NCBI GenBank assembly: GCA_018401955.1
Contig: JAGYJT010000033.1
Location: 1 to 32,481, forward strand
Source: Chitinophagales bacterium
GTDB taxonomy: Bacteria; Bacteroidota; Bacteroidia; Chitinophagales; CAIOSU01
Length of the DNA: 32,481 bases
Direction of reading: 5' to 3'
Every line of letters starts with the position of its first letter. Within the stretch, counting starts at the first letter, position 1. The notes below the pieces were generated by a model that was not told the DNA's origin, did not search any database, and worked only from the letters and a program-made list of their open reading frames with translations. The position numbers and the translations under genes are program-made. Below are positions 1 through 9,000 of the stretch, one piece after another.

Positions 1-195
1 GTGGCCTCTTTTAATGGCGATAAGCTGGCCTTTACTATTATGCCGATGATGTTGGGCATGAAGGCTTTGGACGATATGACCCAACTACTATCAAACAAAA
101 GCCTTGATGAGCTGAACGATTTTAAAGACCGAATAACCGACATGCCGCCCGACCTTAAAGAACTGTTTAAAGAAAGTAAGTTTGTAATGATGTAG
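1..195 (+). CDS. C-terminal part of an unknown protein (cut by window edge)
   Basis: An open frame runs from the first base to a TAG at 193-195. The first codon is GTG, but the frame is open at the edge, so the true start probably lies upstream and this is only the C-terminal end. The visible 64 residues are mostly helical and charged, with a methionine-rich patch (IMPMMLGMKALDDM) near the beginning. I do not recognise a family and assign no function. The next gene follows 57 bases later on the same strand. Confidence 0.5.
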   Translation: MASFNGDKLAFTIMPMMLGMKALDDMTQLLSNKSLDELNDFKDRITDMPPDLKELFKESKFVMM

Positions 196-252
196 TATAA
201 TTGCCGCTGTCGGAACGTTTTTTGCAGCACAACCCAGTAAAACCAACAAACC

Positions 253-786
253 ATGAAAGTTTTAACCTTTATCATAGCCCTATCAGTAGCATTTACCTCT
301 TGCGATTTTGGTGCCGGAGACGACCCCACCATGAAACCCGTAGTTACCGAGCCTGCGGATACTACCGTACCCACCAAGGTGGACAATACCGATGTGGGCG
401 AACCCGATGAAATGCCCGTGGACAAACTGCCAGACAATGCCAAACGCCAAGCAATTGAAAGTATGGACATTGTAGTAACCACTACCCCAGGCATGAAGGT
501 GGAAGACTTGGAAACGTTTTTATTGATTTGCGATGATGAGGTGGTGAAAGATGCCCGATGCTTTACCATGAAACATTTTAAGGCCACCCCCATTACCGAT
601 GGCATGATGAAAGTAAAGCTCAATGGCAGGCAGTTTCATTTTGAAGAAACCTTTACTGGCAACAGCTTTGTACTAATGGGTTACTTGCAACTGGGCGAAA
701 AATGGTACAGAGTTGATGCCGAAGGTGAAGACACTCGCTGGATTTTTCCGTACCTAGCCACTATGGAGCCCAAAGCGGCATTGTAG
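253..786 (+). CDS. Small lipoprotein of unknown function
   Basis: The 177-residue product begins with a short lipoprotein signal peptide; the lipobox FTSC puts the lipidated cysteine at residue 17. Residues 20-60 are acidic and rich in Pro, Thr and Asp, which suggests a flexible linker from the membrane. Residues 65-175 form a compact domain of alternating strands that I do not recognise. The ATG at 253 is chosen because it gives a complete signal peptide. The protein is expected on the periplasmic or outer-membrane face. It converges with the next lipoprotein gene with only 8 bases between stops. Lipoprotein status is a confident reading; function is unknown. Confidence 0.75.
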   Translation: MKVLTFIIALSVAFTSCDFGAGDDPTMKPVVTEPADTTVPTKVDNTDVGEPDEMPVDKLPDNAKRQAIESMDIVVTTTPGMKVEDLETFLLICDDEVVKDARCFTMKHFKATPITDGMMKVKLNGRQFHFEETFTGNSFVLMGYLQLGEKWYRVDAEGEDTRWIFPYLATMEPKAAL

Positions 787-794
787 GCTACCGG

Positions 795-1253
795 TTACTC
801 AAGCTTGCGCAGGTACATTATTGGAGCACCAAATACAAAGGCCCGAATGGTGAGCTCATTGTTTTCCAGCTCAAATGAATATGCCACTTCTAAAGCATCA
901 AACAAAATCGTTTGGGTCTCGTCGGCCAAAGAGCCGCAAGCGATACCTGGGTAAAAGAAATCGTATATCATTATTTCTTGCGTCTGCGTCTGCAAATAAA
1001 AACCACTTCCACCAGCGCAAGCACCTGTTATTACAAACCTTCCCGTATCACTGAAAGTGATAATCGTACTGTCCAAAGTAGCAGGATAGTTTTTGATTAC
1101 TTCCTCGGTTGCATTGTACCAAGAGGTAACGTGCCATTTGCCCGCTATTGTTATGGGTTCATATTCTACTATAGTCGTTTCTTCTTTGGTGCAGCTGCTG
1201 GTTGCGCCTATCATTGCTAATAACAGCAGTATCAAACTCAGTTTATAAGCCAT
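795..1253 (-). CDS. Small lipoprotein with a lipocalin/META-like domain
   Basis: The open frame extends further upstream, but the methionine at 1251-1253 gives a canonical lipoprotein signal (MAYKLSLILLLLAMIGATSSC, cysteine 21), so that start is used; the product is 152 residues. After the cysteine come TKEE and a domain opening with IAGKWHVTSWYNA, then several beta strands (TIITFSDTGRFVITGACAGG). This arrangement is typical of the lipocalin-like small lipoproteins found across Bacteroidota. Two cysteines in the domain (in ACAGG and IACGS) could form a disulfide. It is encoded opposite to its neighbours and is divergent from the terminase gene. The fold assignment is an inference; ligand and role are unknown. 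Confidence 0.7.
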   Translation of the reverse strand: MAYKLSLILLLLAMIGATSSCTKEETTIVEYEPITIAGKWHVTSWYNATEEVIKNYPATLDSTIITFSDTGRFVITGACAGGSGFYLQTQTQEIMIYDFFYPGIACGSLADETQTILFDALEVAYSFELENNELTIRAFVFGAPIMYLRKLE

Positions 1254-1333
1254 TGGTGTATGCTTTAGGTATGCCAATATAGCAATATTGTAAATATTAT
1301 TAAAACCCATAAGCAATTTTAAATCTCAATTTT

Positions 1334-2554
1334 ATGGAAACAACCACTGAAAAACTTATACTACCCCATGATTTGGTTGAAAAAGTGCTGAAAGTATATG
1401 AGCCTGCCTACCATTGCCAAAACCGCTATTTGTTGCTAATGGGCGGCGCCGGTAGTGGCAAGAGTTTTTTTGCGGCCCAAAAGGTTTTGCACCGCATGCG
1501 CCACAGTGCCGGCCACCGGTTTGTGGTGGTGCGCAAGGTGGCCCGCACCATTCGCAATAGCGCTTTTCAGCAACTGAAAGATGTGGCGGAGTTTATGGGC
1601 TGGAAGGAGGAGTTTAAGTTTTCGGAAAGTAGGATGGAGGTGGCCCACGAAAACGGCAGTACCCTCATTACCACTGGTGTTGACGACCCCGAGAAACTCA
1701 AAAGCCTTGCCCAGCCTACGGGTATATGGGTAGAGGAGGCCACCGAGCTGAGCGCCCGCGAGTACAGGCAGCTAGACCTGCGACTGCGTGGCAACACCCA
1801 AGATTACCTGCAGATTATCTTCACCTTTAACCCCATCAGTAAAAAGAATTACCTGTACAGCCAGTTTTATGCCCGCAATAACAAGAATGCGTTTGAGGTA
1901 AAAACCACGCACGACCAGAATGAGCATGTAGGTGATGCCTATGAAGAAATGCTTGCCGAAATGAAGGAGCTTGACCCAGAGTACTACAAGGTATATGCCT
2001 TGGCCGAGTGGGGCGAAAACAGCAATGCTATTATCTATAACTATAAGATTGTACCTCGTATGCCCAATACGCTGGACGAGGTGCTCTATGGTCTCGATTT
2101 TGGCTTTAACAACCCGTGTGCTATGGTGCGCGTGGCTTACCACGAAAAGGATATTTACCTAGAGGAAGTGTTTTATAGGCGCAAACTTACCACCCCGCAG
2201 ATAATTGACCTAATGAATACCCGCCAAATAAACCAAACCGACCACATATATGCCGATAGCGCCAACCCCGATAAGATAACAGAGCTGCAACGGGCCGGCT
2301 TTAATGTAAAACATGCCGAGAAAAGCGTGTTTAACGGCATTAGCAAGGTAAAAGAGTACCACATACATGTGGTGCAAAACAGCACCAACTTGCTAAACGA
2401 GCTGGACAACTACGTTTGGAAAACCGACCACGACGGCAACCTCCTCGACGACCCCGAAAAGCACAACGACCACGCCTGCGACGCCATCCGCTACGCCATA
2501 TACTCGCACCTAGGCAAGCGCAAGCAGAGTATTATATGGGGGCACTCGGGGTGA
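1334..2554 (+). CDS. Phage-type terminase large subunit (PBSX/Terminase_3 type)
   Basis: This 406-residue protein has both halves of a DNA-packaging motor. The N-terminal ATPase has a Walker A motif GGAGSGKS (37-44), a Walker B-like IWVEEATE (131-138) and a coupling motif IIFTFNP (161-167). The C-terminal RNase H-like nuclease has candidate metal-binding Asp255 (LYGLDFGFNNP), Asp308 (IYADSANP) and Asp383 (HNDHACDAIRY). Length and motif order match intact large terminases, and no key residue is missing. In phages the protein packages DNA into capsids with a small terminase and portal, but none of those genes is nearby: flanks are a lipoprotein and an LRR protein. It is an orphan, either a phage remnant or a gene kept for another purpose. 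Its last ~90 bases recur in decayed form at 3556-3630. Confidence 0.9.
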   Translation: METTTEKLILPHDLVEKVLKVYEPAYHCQNRYLLLMGGAGSGKSFFAAQKVLHRMRHSAGHRFVVVRKVARTIRNSAFQQLKDVAEFMGWKEEFKFSESRMEVAHENGSTLITTGVDDPEKLKSLAQPTGIWVEEATELSAREYRQLDLRLRGNTQDYLQIIFTFNPISKKNYLYSQFYARNNKNAFEVKTTHDQNEHVGDAYEEMLAEMKELDPEYYKVYALAEWGENSNAIIYNYKIVPRMPNTLDEVLYGLDFGFNNPCAMVRVAYHEKDIYLEEVFYRRKLTTPQIIDLMNTRQINQTDHIYADSANPDKITELQRAGFNVKHAEKSVFNGISKVKEYHIHVVQNSTNLLNELDNYVWKTDHDGNLLDDPEKHNDHACDAIRYAIYSHLGKRKQSIIWGHSG

Positions 2555-2748
2555 TTGTTTGGTTATTGGTTACTAGTTATTGGTTATTAAATTAGCCTTT
2601 GTTTGCGGGCGCATTTTGCTTGGTATCATTATTAGCTTTTAGTGCTGTATGGTTATTAGCTTTTAATGTTGTGCTATGCTAGGGCCGCTTAGCCAAAGCG
2701 ATGGATGCTGTTAAGTTTGGGTATCGCTGTTTCTCCACCCCAGCAATA

Positions 2749-3399
2749 CTAAAACCTAATCTTTACGCCGTGGTCTTGGATAAAGGTGCCGGGCGGTGGT
2801 AGGGTGTATTTGTTGTCGTGAAAATCAACAAACCGCAGGTTTTTGATGCTGTTTAACTCCAGCGGTATTTGCCTAAAACGGTTGTTGTTGAGGTACAACG
2901 ACTCTAAGTGCACCAAGCTGGAGATGTTTTTGGGCAACGCTTCCAGGCCATCGTTTTCTACGTGTAGGGTTTTAAGGCTGGGCAGCTTGCTTAGCAGCGG
3001 TATGTTTTCTTCCAAACTGAAGTAGCGCTCATCGTTTAATAGCAGCTCCTCTAGGTTTACAAGGTTGATAAAGCTCGGGGGCAGTAGCTTAAAATCGTTA
3101 CCGCTCAAATCGAGCACCTTGAGGCTCGTAATGTTACCAATAGCGGCGGGTATTTGCGCTATGTGGTCGTTTTTAAGGCTTAAGTACTGTAGGTTGATAA
3201 ACCGGCTCCAAACCGTATCAGAAAACTGGATGGTTTGGTTGCTCAGGTTGAGCCTATATACCAGCTCGGGCGCTTTCAGGGCCTCTTCGATGCTGATGTA
3301 TTCTTTGTTTAGCTGAACGGAGTCGACGGGTGTTTGGGCCGTGGCATGAAAACACCAACTAGCACAAACCAACAAGATGATTGATTGAAAGTAACCCAT
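2749..3399 (-). CDS. Secreted leucine-rich-repeat protein
   Basis: The 216-residue product begins with a signal peptide (MGYFQSIILLVCASWCFHATAQ). About six leucine-rich repeats of 23-24 residues follow, roughly residues 50-205, with repeats such as LQYLSLKNDHIAQIPAAIG and LKVLDLSGNDFKLLPPSF; the LxxLxLxxNxxxxIP pattern is clear. The repeats are of the bacterial/plant-like type that usually form a protein-binding solenoid. No catalytic domain, anchor or secretion-sorting tail is visible, so an extracytoplasmic binding role is inferred. It is transcribed convergently with the terminase and sits between that gene and the decayed second copy of its 3' end. Confidence is high for the LRR call and nil for the partner. 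Confidence 0.85.
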   Translation of the reverse strand: MGYFQSIILLVCASWCFHATAQTPVDSVQLNKEYISIEEALKAPELVYRLNLSNQTIQFSDTVWSRFINLQYLSLKNDHIAQIPAAIGNITSLKVLDLSGNDFKLLPPSFINLVNLEELLLNDERYFSLEENIPLLSKLPSLKTLHVENDGLEALPKNISSLVHLESLYLNNNRFRQIPLELNSIKNLRFVDFHDNKYTLPPPGTFIQDHGVKIRF

Positions 3400-3555
3400 G
3401 CCATACAGTTTAGGTGCGTTAAAAATGCCGTTATATCACTCGGCCACTTATATCTAAACGATTGATATCACCTTTTGTTTATGGATTTTGGAAATACATA
3501 AGGCGCACCTTATGCCACTTAAATATATACCAAATTGCTGAATAAACTACATGGC

Positions 3556-3630
3556 AACCATGCCTGCAATGCCATATATACGCACCTGGGCAAGCGCAAA
3601 CAGAGTATTATTTATGGGCACTCAGGGTGA
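3556..3630 (+). pseudogene. Decayed copy of the terminase gene 3' end
   Basis: These 75 bases align with the last 89 bases of the terminase gene (2466-2554). Shared blocks include CGCACCTNGGCAAGCGCAA, CAGAGTATTAT and GGGCACTC, ending on the same GGTGA stop. Relative to the intact gene, about 12 bases (the ATCCGCTACGCC segment) are missing and scattered substitutions are present. Nothing resembling the rest of the terminase is visible upstream of 3556, so this is a tail fragment, not a second gene. Confidence 0.8.
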
Positions 3631-3762
3631 TGGGGGACAAAAAGCAACAAAACATTTGTCACCCCGATTTTTCGGAGGGGCCTTCCAGCGGATAAGCACT
3701 AAAGTAAAGTGACTACTACTTTGCATGATATTATTGTGCATCCTTCAACTTTATCGCCCCAA

Positions 3763-3864
3763 CCACCGTTCGCACCTCCACATCCTTCGGCGAAATGCTC
3801 AGGATGCTGCGGTGCGCGGACAATCGCGCGCACATCTCGACAAGCTCAATGTGACCCGCAAGGT
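3763..3864. repeat. Dispersed ~100-bp repeat, copy 1
   Basis: This runs from CCACCGTTCGCACCTCCACA through CTTCGGCGAAATGCTCAGGA to GCTCAATGTGACCCGCAAGG, and is nearly identical to 5718-5818. It belongs to the common Bacteroidota intergenic repeat that carries a CTTCGACAAGCTCAATGTGAC-like core. The two copies flank the secreted-protein gene at 4092-5588. Confidence 0.85.
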
Positions 3865-4091
3865 GTTGATGGGGGCGGTTGGGGTGTGAAGGGGTAAGGA
3901 ATGGACTTTAGTTTGATATTTTTATTTATTGTTGTATTTAGTTTTATGGAAACTGAAGCCTTTTACTTAAAAATCCTTTCCCGCTAGCTCTCATAAAGAT
4001 ACAGGGAGTAACTAAAATTATGGTTGGTTTTAATTGTTTAATCCATACAACCGTTTTACTTTTACCCCATCTTGAACTTAAAAAAGGCACC

Positions 4092-5588
4092 ATGATGCGT
4101 ACGCTGCTGTATATCGGTATTTTAGTTTCCCTATTTCAACCACTTTCTGCTCAAAATTCAACCATTGCTTGGGGACCCGAATATGAACGGGATAATGGCA
4201 TTATTGACCTTATCGGATCAGACGACACACAATTTTATGCTATAAGCGGCCCATCAGATAAACCTACTTTGCTAGCGTACAACTTTTCGTGTAAACAGGT
4301 AAGCGAAAAACCCATTGACCTTAGCGTAAATGATTCTAAAAGCATGGCGTTTTACCGCACCATACATACGGCTGACCATGATTACTTAATCTTCTTAGAT
4401 CGTGATAAGAAACAGGATAAATCTTCATTTTATTATGCTGAGGTAAAAAATGGTGCTCTTACGCCATTAACAAAAAGCTTTCATAGCTTTCCGTTTTCCT
4501 ACACATATGGCAAAGGCTTGGGCCCTGCAGTAGCTTACGATGAAGAAGCGACCTCAGGTAGTTTTCGAATAAGCCCAGACAAGAAAACCATCGTAACCTT
4601 TGGCTCTGACATTGGGCACTATGCCGACCAAATAATAGAAGTTGTTGTTTTTAATGAAAATCTGGAACAAGCTTGGAAAAAAAGCCATACAATACCAGTA
4701 CCCAATAGGCAGGTAGAAGTATTGGAACTTGCTGTGAGTAATAGTGGAGAAGTATATGTGATAGTGCAAAAATGGGAAAAGCTGAATGACCGCTATATGG
4801 GTGATAAGCCCCTAGACTACATATTGTACGCCTTTACTGCATCAGGGGTAAAAGAGTATAAACTAAAACTTGACCAAAACCGCCAGCCTGTGGCGATTTC
4901 TTTACAAATTGGTAAACAGGGTGAGATAGCAGTAATGGGTACCTACAGAACCCTTGACCAGAAAATGGATTATAGCTTAGGTACCTTTTTCGCTAGAATA
5001 AATGAAGCTGGAACACTGGTGTCTAAAACTTACCCTTATACTGCCGAACTACTGACCGCAATGAACCATATAGATCTTGAAGCTAAAAACAAGGCACTAA
5101 GCGCAGTTGATATTGTTGACCACGGAACTTTGGCAAATGGCCATTTCTATTTTACGGCCCTAAAAAATACGTTTTATTTAAGTAGCTCAGCTACTTCCTT
5201 CGCCGTAACCATTGTTGGCCAAATGTTGGTTAGTTTCGATGCTAAGGGAGCATCCATAAAAATTGATTATATGCAACAGCCGCTGCATTTAAAGAATGTA
5301 AGCCACCCAGGTGATTTTTATTCTTATCAAAAAGATAATGGGGTGGTTTTTGTATCTAATTATGTAAAAGTAGCATTAGACGATAAAGTTTTTAAAAAAG
5401 CACCCATTTACACTAGCATTTGTACCATAGAACCAGGCGAACAAAAAAAATGCGTGGATATAGATAGTAGTCCAAATAACGATAACTTGGTATGCCCTAG
5501 GTATCAACTGAAATTAAAGAATGGCAAGAACATTGTAATGCGCGCAAATGGCTTCTATGGAAAGGTTTTTTCTTTCGGAATTTATTAA
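4092..5588 (+). CDS. Secreted protein of unknown function, possibly beta-propeller
   Basis: The open frame starts at 4020, but the ATG at 4092 gives a clean signal peptide (MMRTLLYIGILVSLFQPLSAQ), so the product is taken as 498 residues. The mature part is mostly beta-strand with repeated units of the kind FRISPDKKTIVTFGSD and LAVSNSGEVYVIVQKW. These resemble propeller blades in which a statement about a value alternates with a turn. No catalytic motif and no C-terminal sorting domain are visible. It is flanked on both sides by the ~100-bp dispersed repeat. The secretion call is firm; the propeller fold is an inference from strand periodicity; function is unknown. Confidence 0.7.
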   Translation: MMRTLLYIGILVSLFQPLSAQNSTIAWGPEYERDNGIIDLIGSDDTQFYAISGPSDKPTLLAYNFSCKQVSEKPIDLSVNDSKSMAFYRTIHTADHDYLIFLDRDKKQDKSSFYYAEVKNGALTPLTKSFHSFPFSYTYGKGLGPAVAYDEEATSGSFRISPDKKTIVTFGSDIGHYADQIIEVVVFNENLEQAWKKSHTIPVPNRQVEVLELAVSNSGEVYVIVQKWEKLNDRYMGDKPLDYILYAFTASGVKEYKLKLDQNRQPVAISLQIGKQGEIAVMGTYRTLDQKMDYSLGTFFARINEAGTLVSKTYPYTAELLTAMNHIDLEAKNKALSAVDIVDHGTLANGHFYFTALKNTFYLSSSATSFAVTIVGQMLVSFDAKGASIKIDYMQQPLHLKNVSHPGDFYSYQKDNGVVFVSNYVKVALDDKVFKKAPIYTSICTIEPGEQKKCVDIDSSPNNDNLVCPRYQLKLKNGKNIVMRANGFYGKVFSFGIY

Positions 5589-5717
5589 CTGACCTTACCC
5601 AATCTCGTTCTCCACTTTTTTTTGGCGAGGATGACACATGCAGTGTGTCTCCAGCTTGCCTTGCATTAATCGGGGACGCATGATAAGACAATGCATTATT
5701 CAAATGTAACACTCTCA

Positions 5718-5818
5718 CCACCGTTCGCACCTCCACATCCTTCGGCGAAAAGCTCAGAATGCTGCGGTGCGCGGGCAATTGCGCGCGCATTTCGACCAGC
5801 TCAATGTGACACGCAAGG
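5718..5818. repeat. Dispersed ~100-bp repeat, copy 2
   Basis: This is nearly identical to 3763-3864, with about eight substitutions over 101 bases (for example AAGCTCAGAATGCTGCGG against ATGCTCAGGATGCTGCGG). Both copies have the same orientation. They bracket one gene, so recombination between them could delete or duplicate it. Confidence 0.85.
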
Positions 5819-5942
5819 CTTTTTGTTTTATGACAAAACACGTGTCACCCTCCTTCGGCGAAAAGCTGAGGGTGGGCTCCACCTAGGGGCTCGAAGTGAC
5901 AGCTTTACATGCGTTAACAAATCATTAACAACTCACTGTAAC

Positions 5943-5950
5943 TATTTTTG
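5943..5950 (+). promoter_or_regulatory. -7 box upstream of the collagen-like gene
   Basis: TATTTTTG matches the Bacteroidota TAnnTTTG element exactly. A clear -33 TTG at the usual distance is not seen. Transcription from here would give a leader of about 75 bases before the ATG at 6033. Confidence 0.4.
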
Positions 5951-6032
5951 GCAACCTACGTAAAAAATGGTACGGCATGCTGCGAAGCACCCTGTTTACT
6001 TAACATACCGTTTCACCACAATACACCAAAAA

Positions 6033-9000
6033 ATGAGAACGCTCATTAATCTCGGTTTACTTGTCGTGTTGTTGTTTGGCGCAATCACCACTTATGCGCA
6101 GGCACCACAGGGCATACGTTATCAAGCTGTTGCCAGAGACCTTTCTGGCTCCGTGATGATGGATCAGGATATCCGTATCCGCATTACCATTACCGATCAG
6201 TTTGATCAAGCAGTTTTTTATGCAGAGGTACATACCTTGCAAACCAACCAGCATGGGCTGTTCTCCTTGTCTATTGGGCAGGGCGATGTGGTTGCAGGCG
6301 ACTTTACCAATATACCTTGGGCCGAAGGCGCCAAATGGTTGAAGGTAGAGATGGACCCCAAAGGCGGCGGCAATTTTGTGCTGGTTAACAGCTCTGAACT
6401 ACAAGCCGTGCCTTATGCCATGTTCTCGCTTAAGAGCGGCGAAACCCTTTCGGGCGATAACGACAGTACCAACGAAAAAATCAATCAACTATATTTTGAT
6501 ACCCTTACCCGCGAACTAGTGGTGGTAGAGGGCGACAGTACCTACCGCACCATTATACCTGTAATGGCTGGCGGCAATGCCGGTGTAACACAACTAAACG
6601 ACCTTACCGATGTAAACGCAACCCCTACTGCTGGCCAAGTATTGAAATGGACCGGTAGCAGCTGGGTGGCGGCTAACGATGACTTGGGTACCCCAACCCT
6701 TAACTTAATGGGCAGCGACCTGAGCATTACCAACGGTAATACTATATCATTGGCGAACTTATTGGATAATACGGACGACCAACAACTGGTTTTCGACCCA
6801 TTATCAAAGGTATTGCGACTAGAGGATGGCGGCTTTGCCGACCTATCGGTATTGGCCAGCAACGATGCAGTTACTGGTTTGCTGTTTGACCCTGCTACCA
6901 AAGTACTTACCGTAAACGCTGAAAACGATACCTTCTCGGTGAGCCTGGCCGCTTTGGCGGGTGGCGCTGCTGCACAACCCGATACCATTACGATGGCATT
7001 TGATGCGGCTACCAAAAACTTAACCCTTACCCATAATAGCGTGCCGCAGGTAGTAAACCTGGGCAGCTTGATAAACTACAGCGATACCAGTGCTACCAAC
7101 GAATTGATTACGGGTGCCAACCTTACGGGCAATACCCTTAACATTATTGATGCGGGCGGCACACACCAGGTAAACCTTACCAGCTTGGTAAACGATGCCG
7201 ATGCCGACCCAACCAATGAGTTGATACACTCGGCAGTGCTTACTGGCAGCATTTTACAAATAACCGATGCTGGCGGTACTAAAAACATTGATTTGGCAAG
7301 TTTGATAAACGATGCCGATGCCAGCGCAACCAACGAATTGATAACCAACATGCAGATTGTAGGCACCAACCTACAGTTTACCGAGGGTGGCATAAACCAT
7401 ATTGTTGACCTAAGTGGTCTTTCGGTAGCAGGTGTGCAAGGTCCGGCAGGTCCTATGGGTCCGGCGGGTAGTGCAGGTGCACCGGGTCCGCAAGGTTTGC
7501 AAGGCCCAACCGGCGCTACTGGCGCAGTGGGTGCTACTGGAGCCACGGGTGCTGCGGGTGCCGCAGGTGCAACGGGTGCTCAGGGTCCACAGGGTATACA
7601 GGGTTTAACGGGTTTAACGGGTGCCACGGGCGCTACTGGTGCCACAGGTGCAACTGGTCCACAAGGTTTACAAGGAAACGATGGCCCACAGGGTTTACCA
7701 GGTATACAAGGGGTAACAGGCGCTACTGGCCCAACGGGAGCTACAGGTGCAACTGGTGCTACGGGTATAGGTTTAATCGGCCCAACCGGTCCGCAAGGTC
7801 CAACTGGTCCAGCTGGCGGTCCACAAGGTCCGCAGGGCCCAACCGGCCCCACTGGTAACGATGGAGTTGCTGGTCCGGCAGGCCCACAAGGTCCGGCGGG
7901 TGCTACTGGCGCTACAGGTGCCACCGGCATACAAGGTTTAACAGGCGCTACGGGTGCAACTGGTAACACGGGCGCAACTGGCCCACAAGGGTTACAAGGC
8001 CCAACGGGAGCTACAGGTGCCACTGGTGCACAAGGCGTTGCTGGTTTGCAAGGCGTGCAAGGTATTGCTGGCCCAACCGGTGCTACCGGTGCTACTGGCA
8101 TACAAGGCTTAACAGGAGCCACAGGTGCCACTGGCGCTACTGGTGCCACCGGTCTTCAAGGCCCACAAGGGGTACAAGGTATTGCGGGTGCTACAGGTGC
8201 TACTGGCGCCACTGGTAACACAGGCGCTACTGGTCCACAAGGCTTGCAAGGCATACAAGGTGTAACTGGAGCTACAGGTGCAACTGGTTCACAAGGTTTA
8301 ACAGGCCCACAAGGGTTGCAAGGTAATGCTGGTCCTCAAGGCCCAACGGGTGCTACCGGCCCTACTGGTGCCACAGGTGCATTGGGTAATACTGGTGCAA
8401 CTGGTCCGCAAGGCCCGCAGGGCATACAAGGTATTGCAGGCAATACCGGCCCAACAGGTTTAACAGGTCCACAGGGCTTGCAAGGCATACAGGGCATTCA
8501 AGGCCCAACGGGTGCTACCGGCGCCGCTGGTGCTACTGGTGCATTGGGTAATACTGGTGCAACTGGTCCGCAAGGCCCACAAGGCATACAAGGTATAGCA
8601 GGTAATACCGGCCCAACAGGCTTAACTGGCCCACAAGGGTTGCAAGGCATACAGGGCATTCAAGGCCCAACAGGCGCTACCGGCATACAAGGTTTAACGG
8701 GTGCTACCGGAGCCACTGGGGCAACAGGAGCCACTGGCGCTACTGGTGCACAGGGCGTACAAGGTATACAGGGCAATACGGGTCCGCAGGGTATTCAAGG
8801 TATTGTTGGTCCTACGGGGTCAACTGGTGCTACCGGTGCCACGGGTGATGTAGGTATTCCGCCAGTTGGTTTGGATGGGCAAACCCTTCGCCATAATGGT
8901 ACAGAGTGGGTAGCCAGCAGCCAAGTGTACAATACTGGTACCCAGGTAGGTATTGGTACCAGCACCATCGACCCATCGGCAGTATTGCAGATACAAGGCA

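Larger units (their letters stand above)
3400..4091. other. Gene-poor 0.7-kb stretch with remnants and repeats
   Basis: No convincing gene is seen here. The stretch holds a short palindrome at 3497-3514 (CATAAGG...CCTTATG), the terminase 3'-end remnant at 3556-3630, and a dispersed Bacteroidota-type repeat at 3763-3864. A small hairpin-like sequence CCCCGATTTTTCGGAGGGG lies near 3663-3681. The open frames in the repeat are artefacts of the repeat sequence. Confidence 0.6.
5589..6032. other. Gene-free stretch with dispersed repeats and leader of the collagen-like gene
   Basis: It holds the second copy of the ~100-bp repeat (5718-5818) and a partial third copy around 5850-5903 (TCCTTCGGCGAAAAGCTGAG... 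then GGCTCGAAGTGACAG). The promoter and ~75-base leader of the collagen-like gene follow. The minus-strand frame over 5497-5841 reads through the repeat and is judged spurious. Confidence 0.6.

Noticed and set aside
2555..2748. GGTTATTGGTTA repeats after the terminase as an attachment site
   Set aside because: They are low-complexity TTGGTTATTGG runs that also occur near 28090 and have no matching copy across an island boundary.
5497..5841. Minus-strand 114-residue frame over the dispersed repeat
   Set aside because: The peptide (CHIELVEMRAQLPAHRS...) is the usual false translation of this repeat family and there is no start context.
7580..8149. Long minus-strand frame rich in [10 protein letters not shown] repeats opposite the collagen-like gene
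   Set aside because: It is the antisense shadow of the Gly-X-Y repeats; the plus strand has a signal peptide, domain structure and terminator, the minus strand has none.
7431..8850. Possible CRISPR-like or tandem-repeat array because of the regular short repeats
   Set aside because: The periodicity is the 9-base Gly-X-Y codon pattern of one open reading frame, without spacers.
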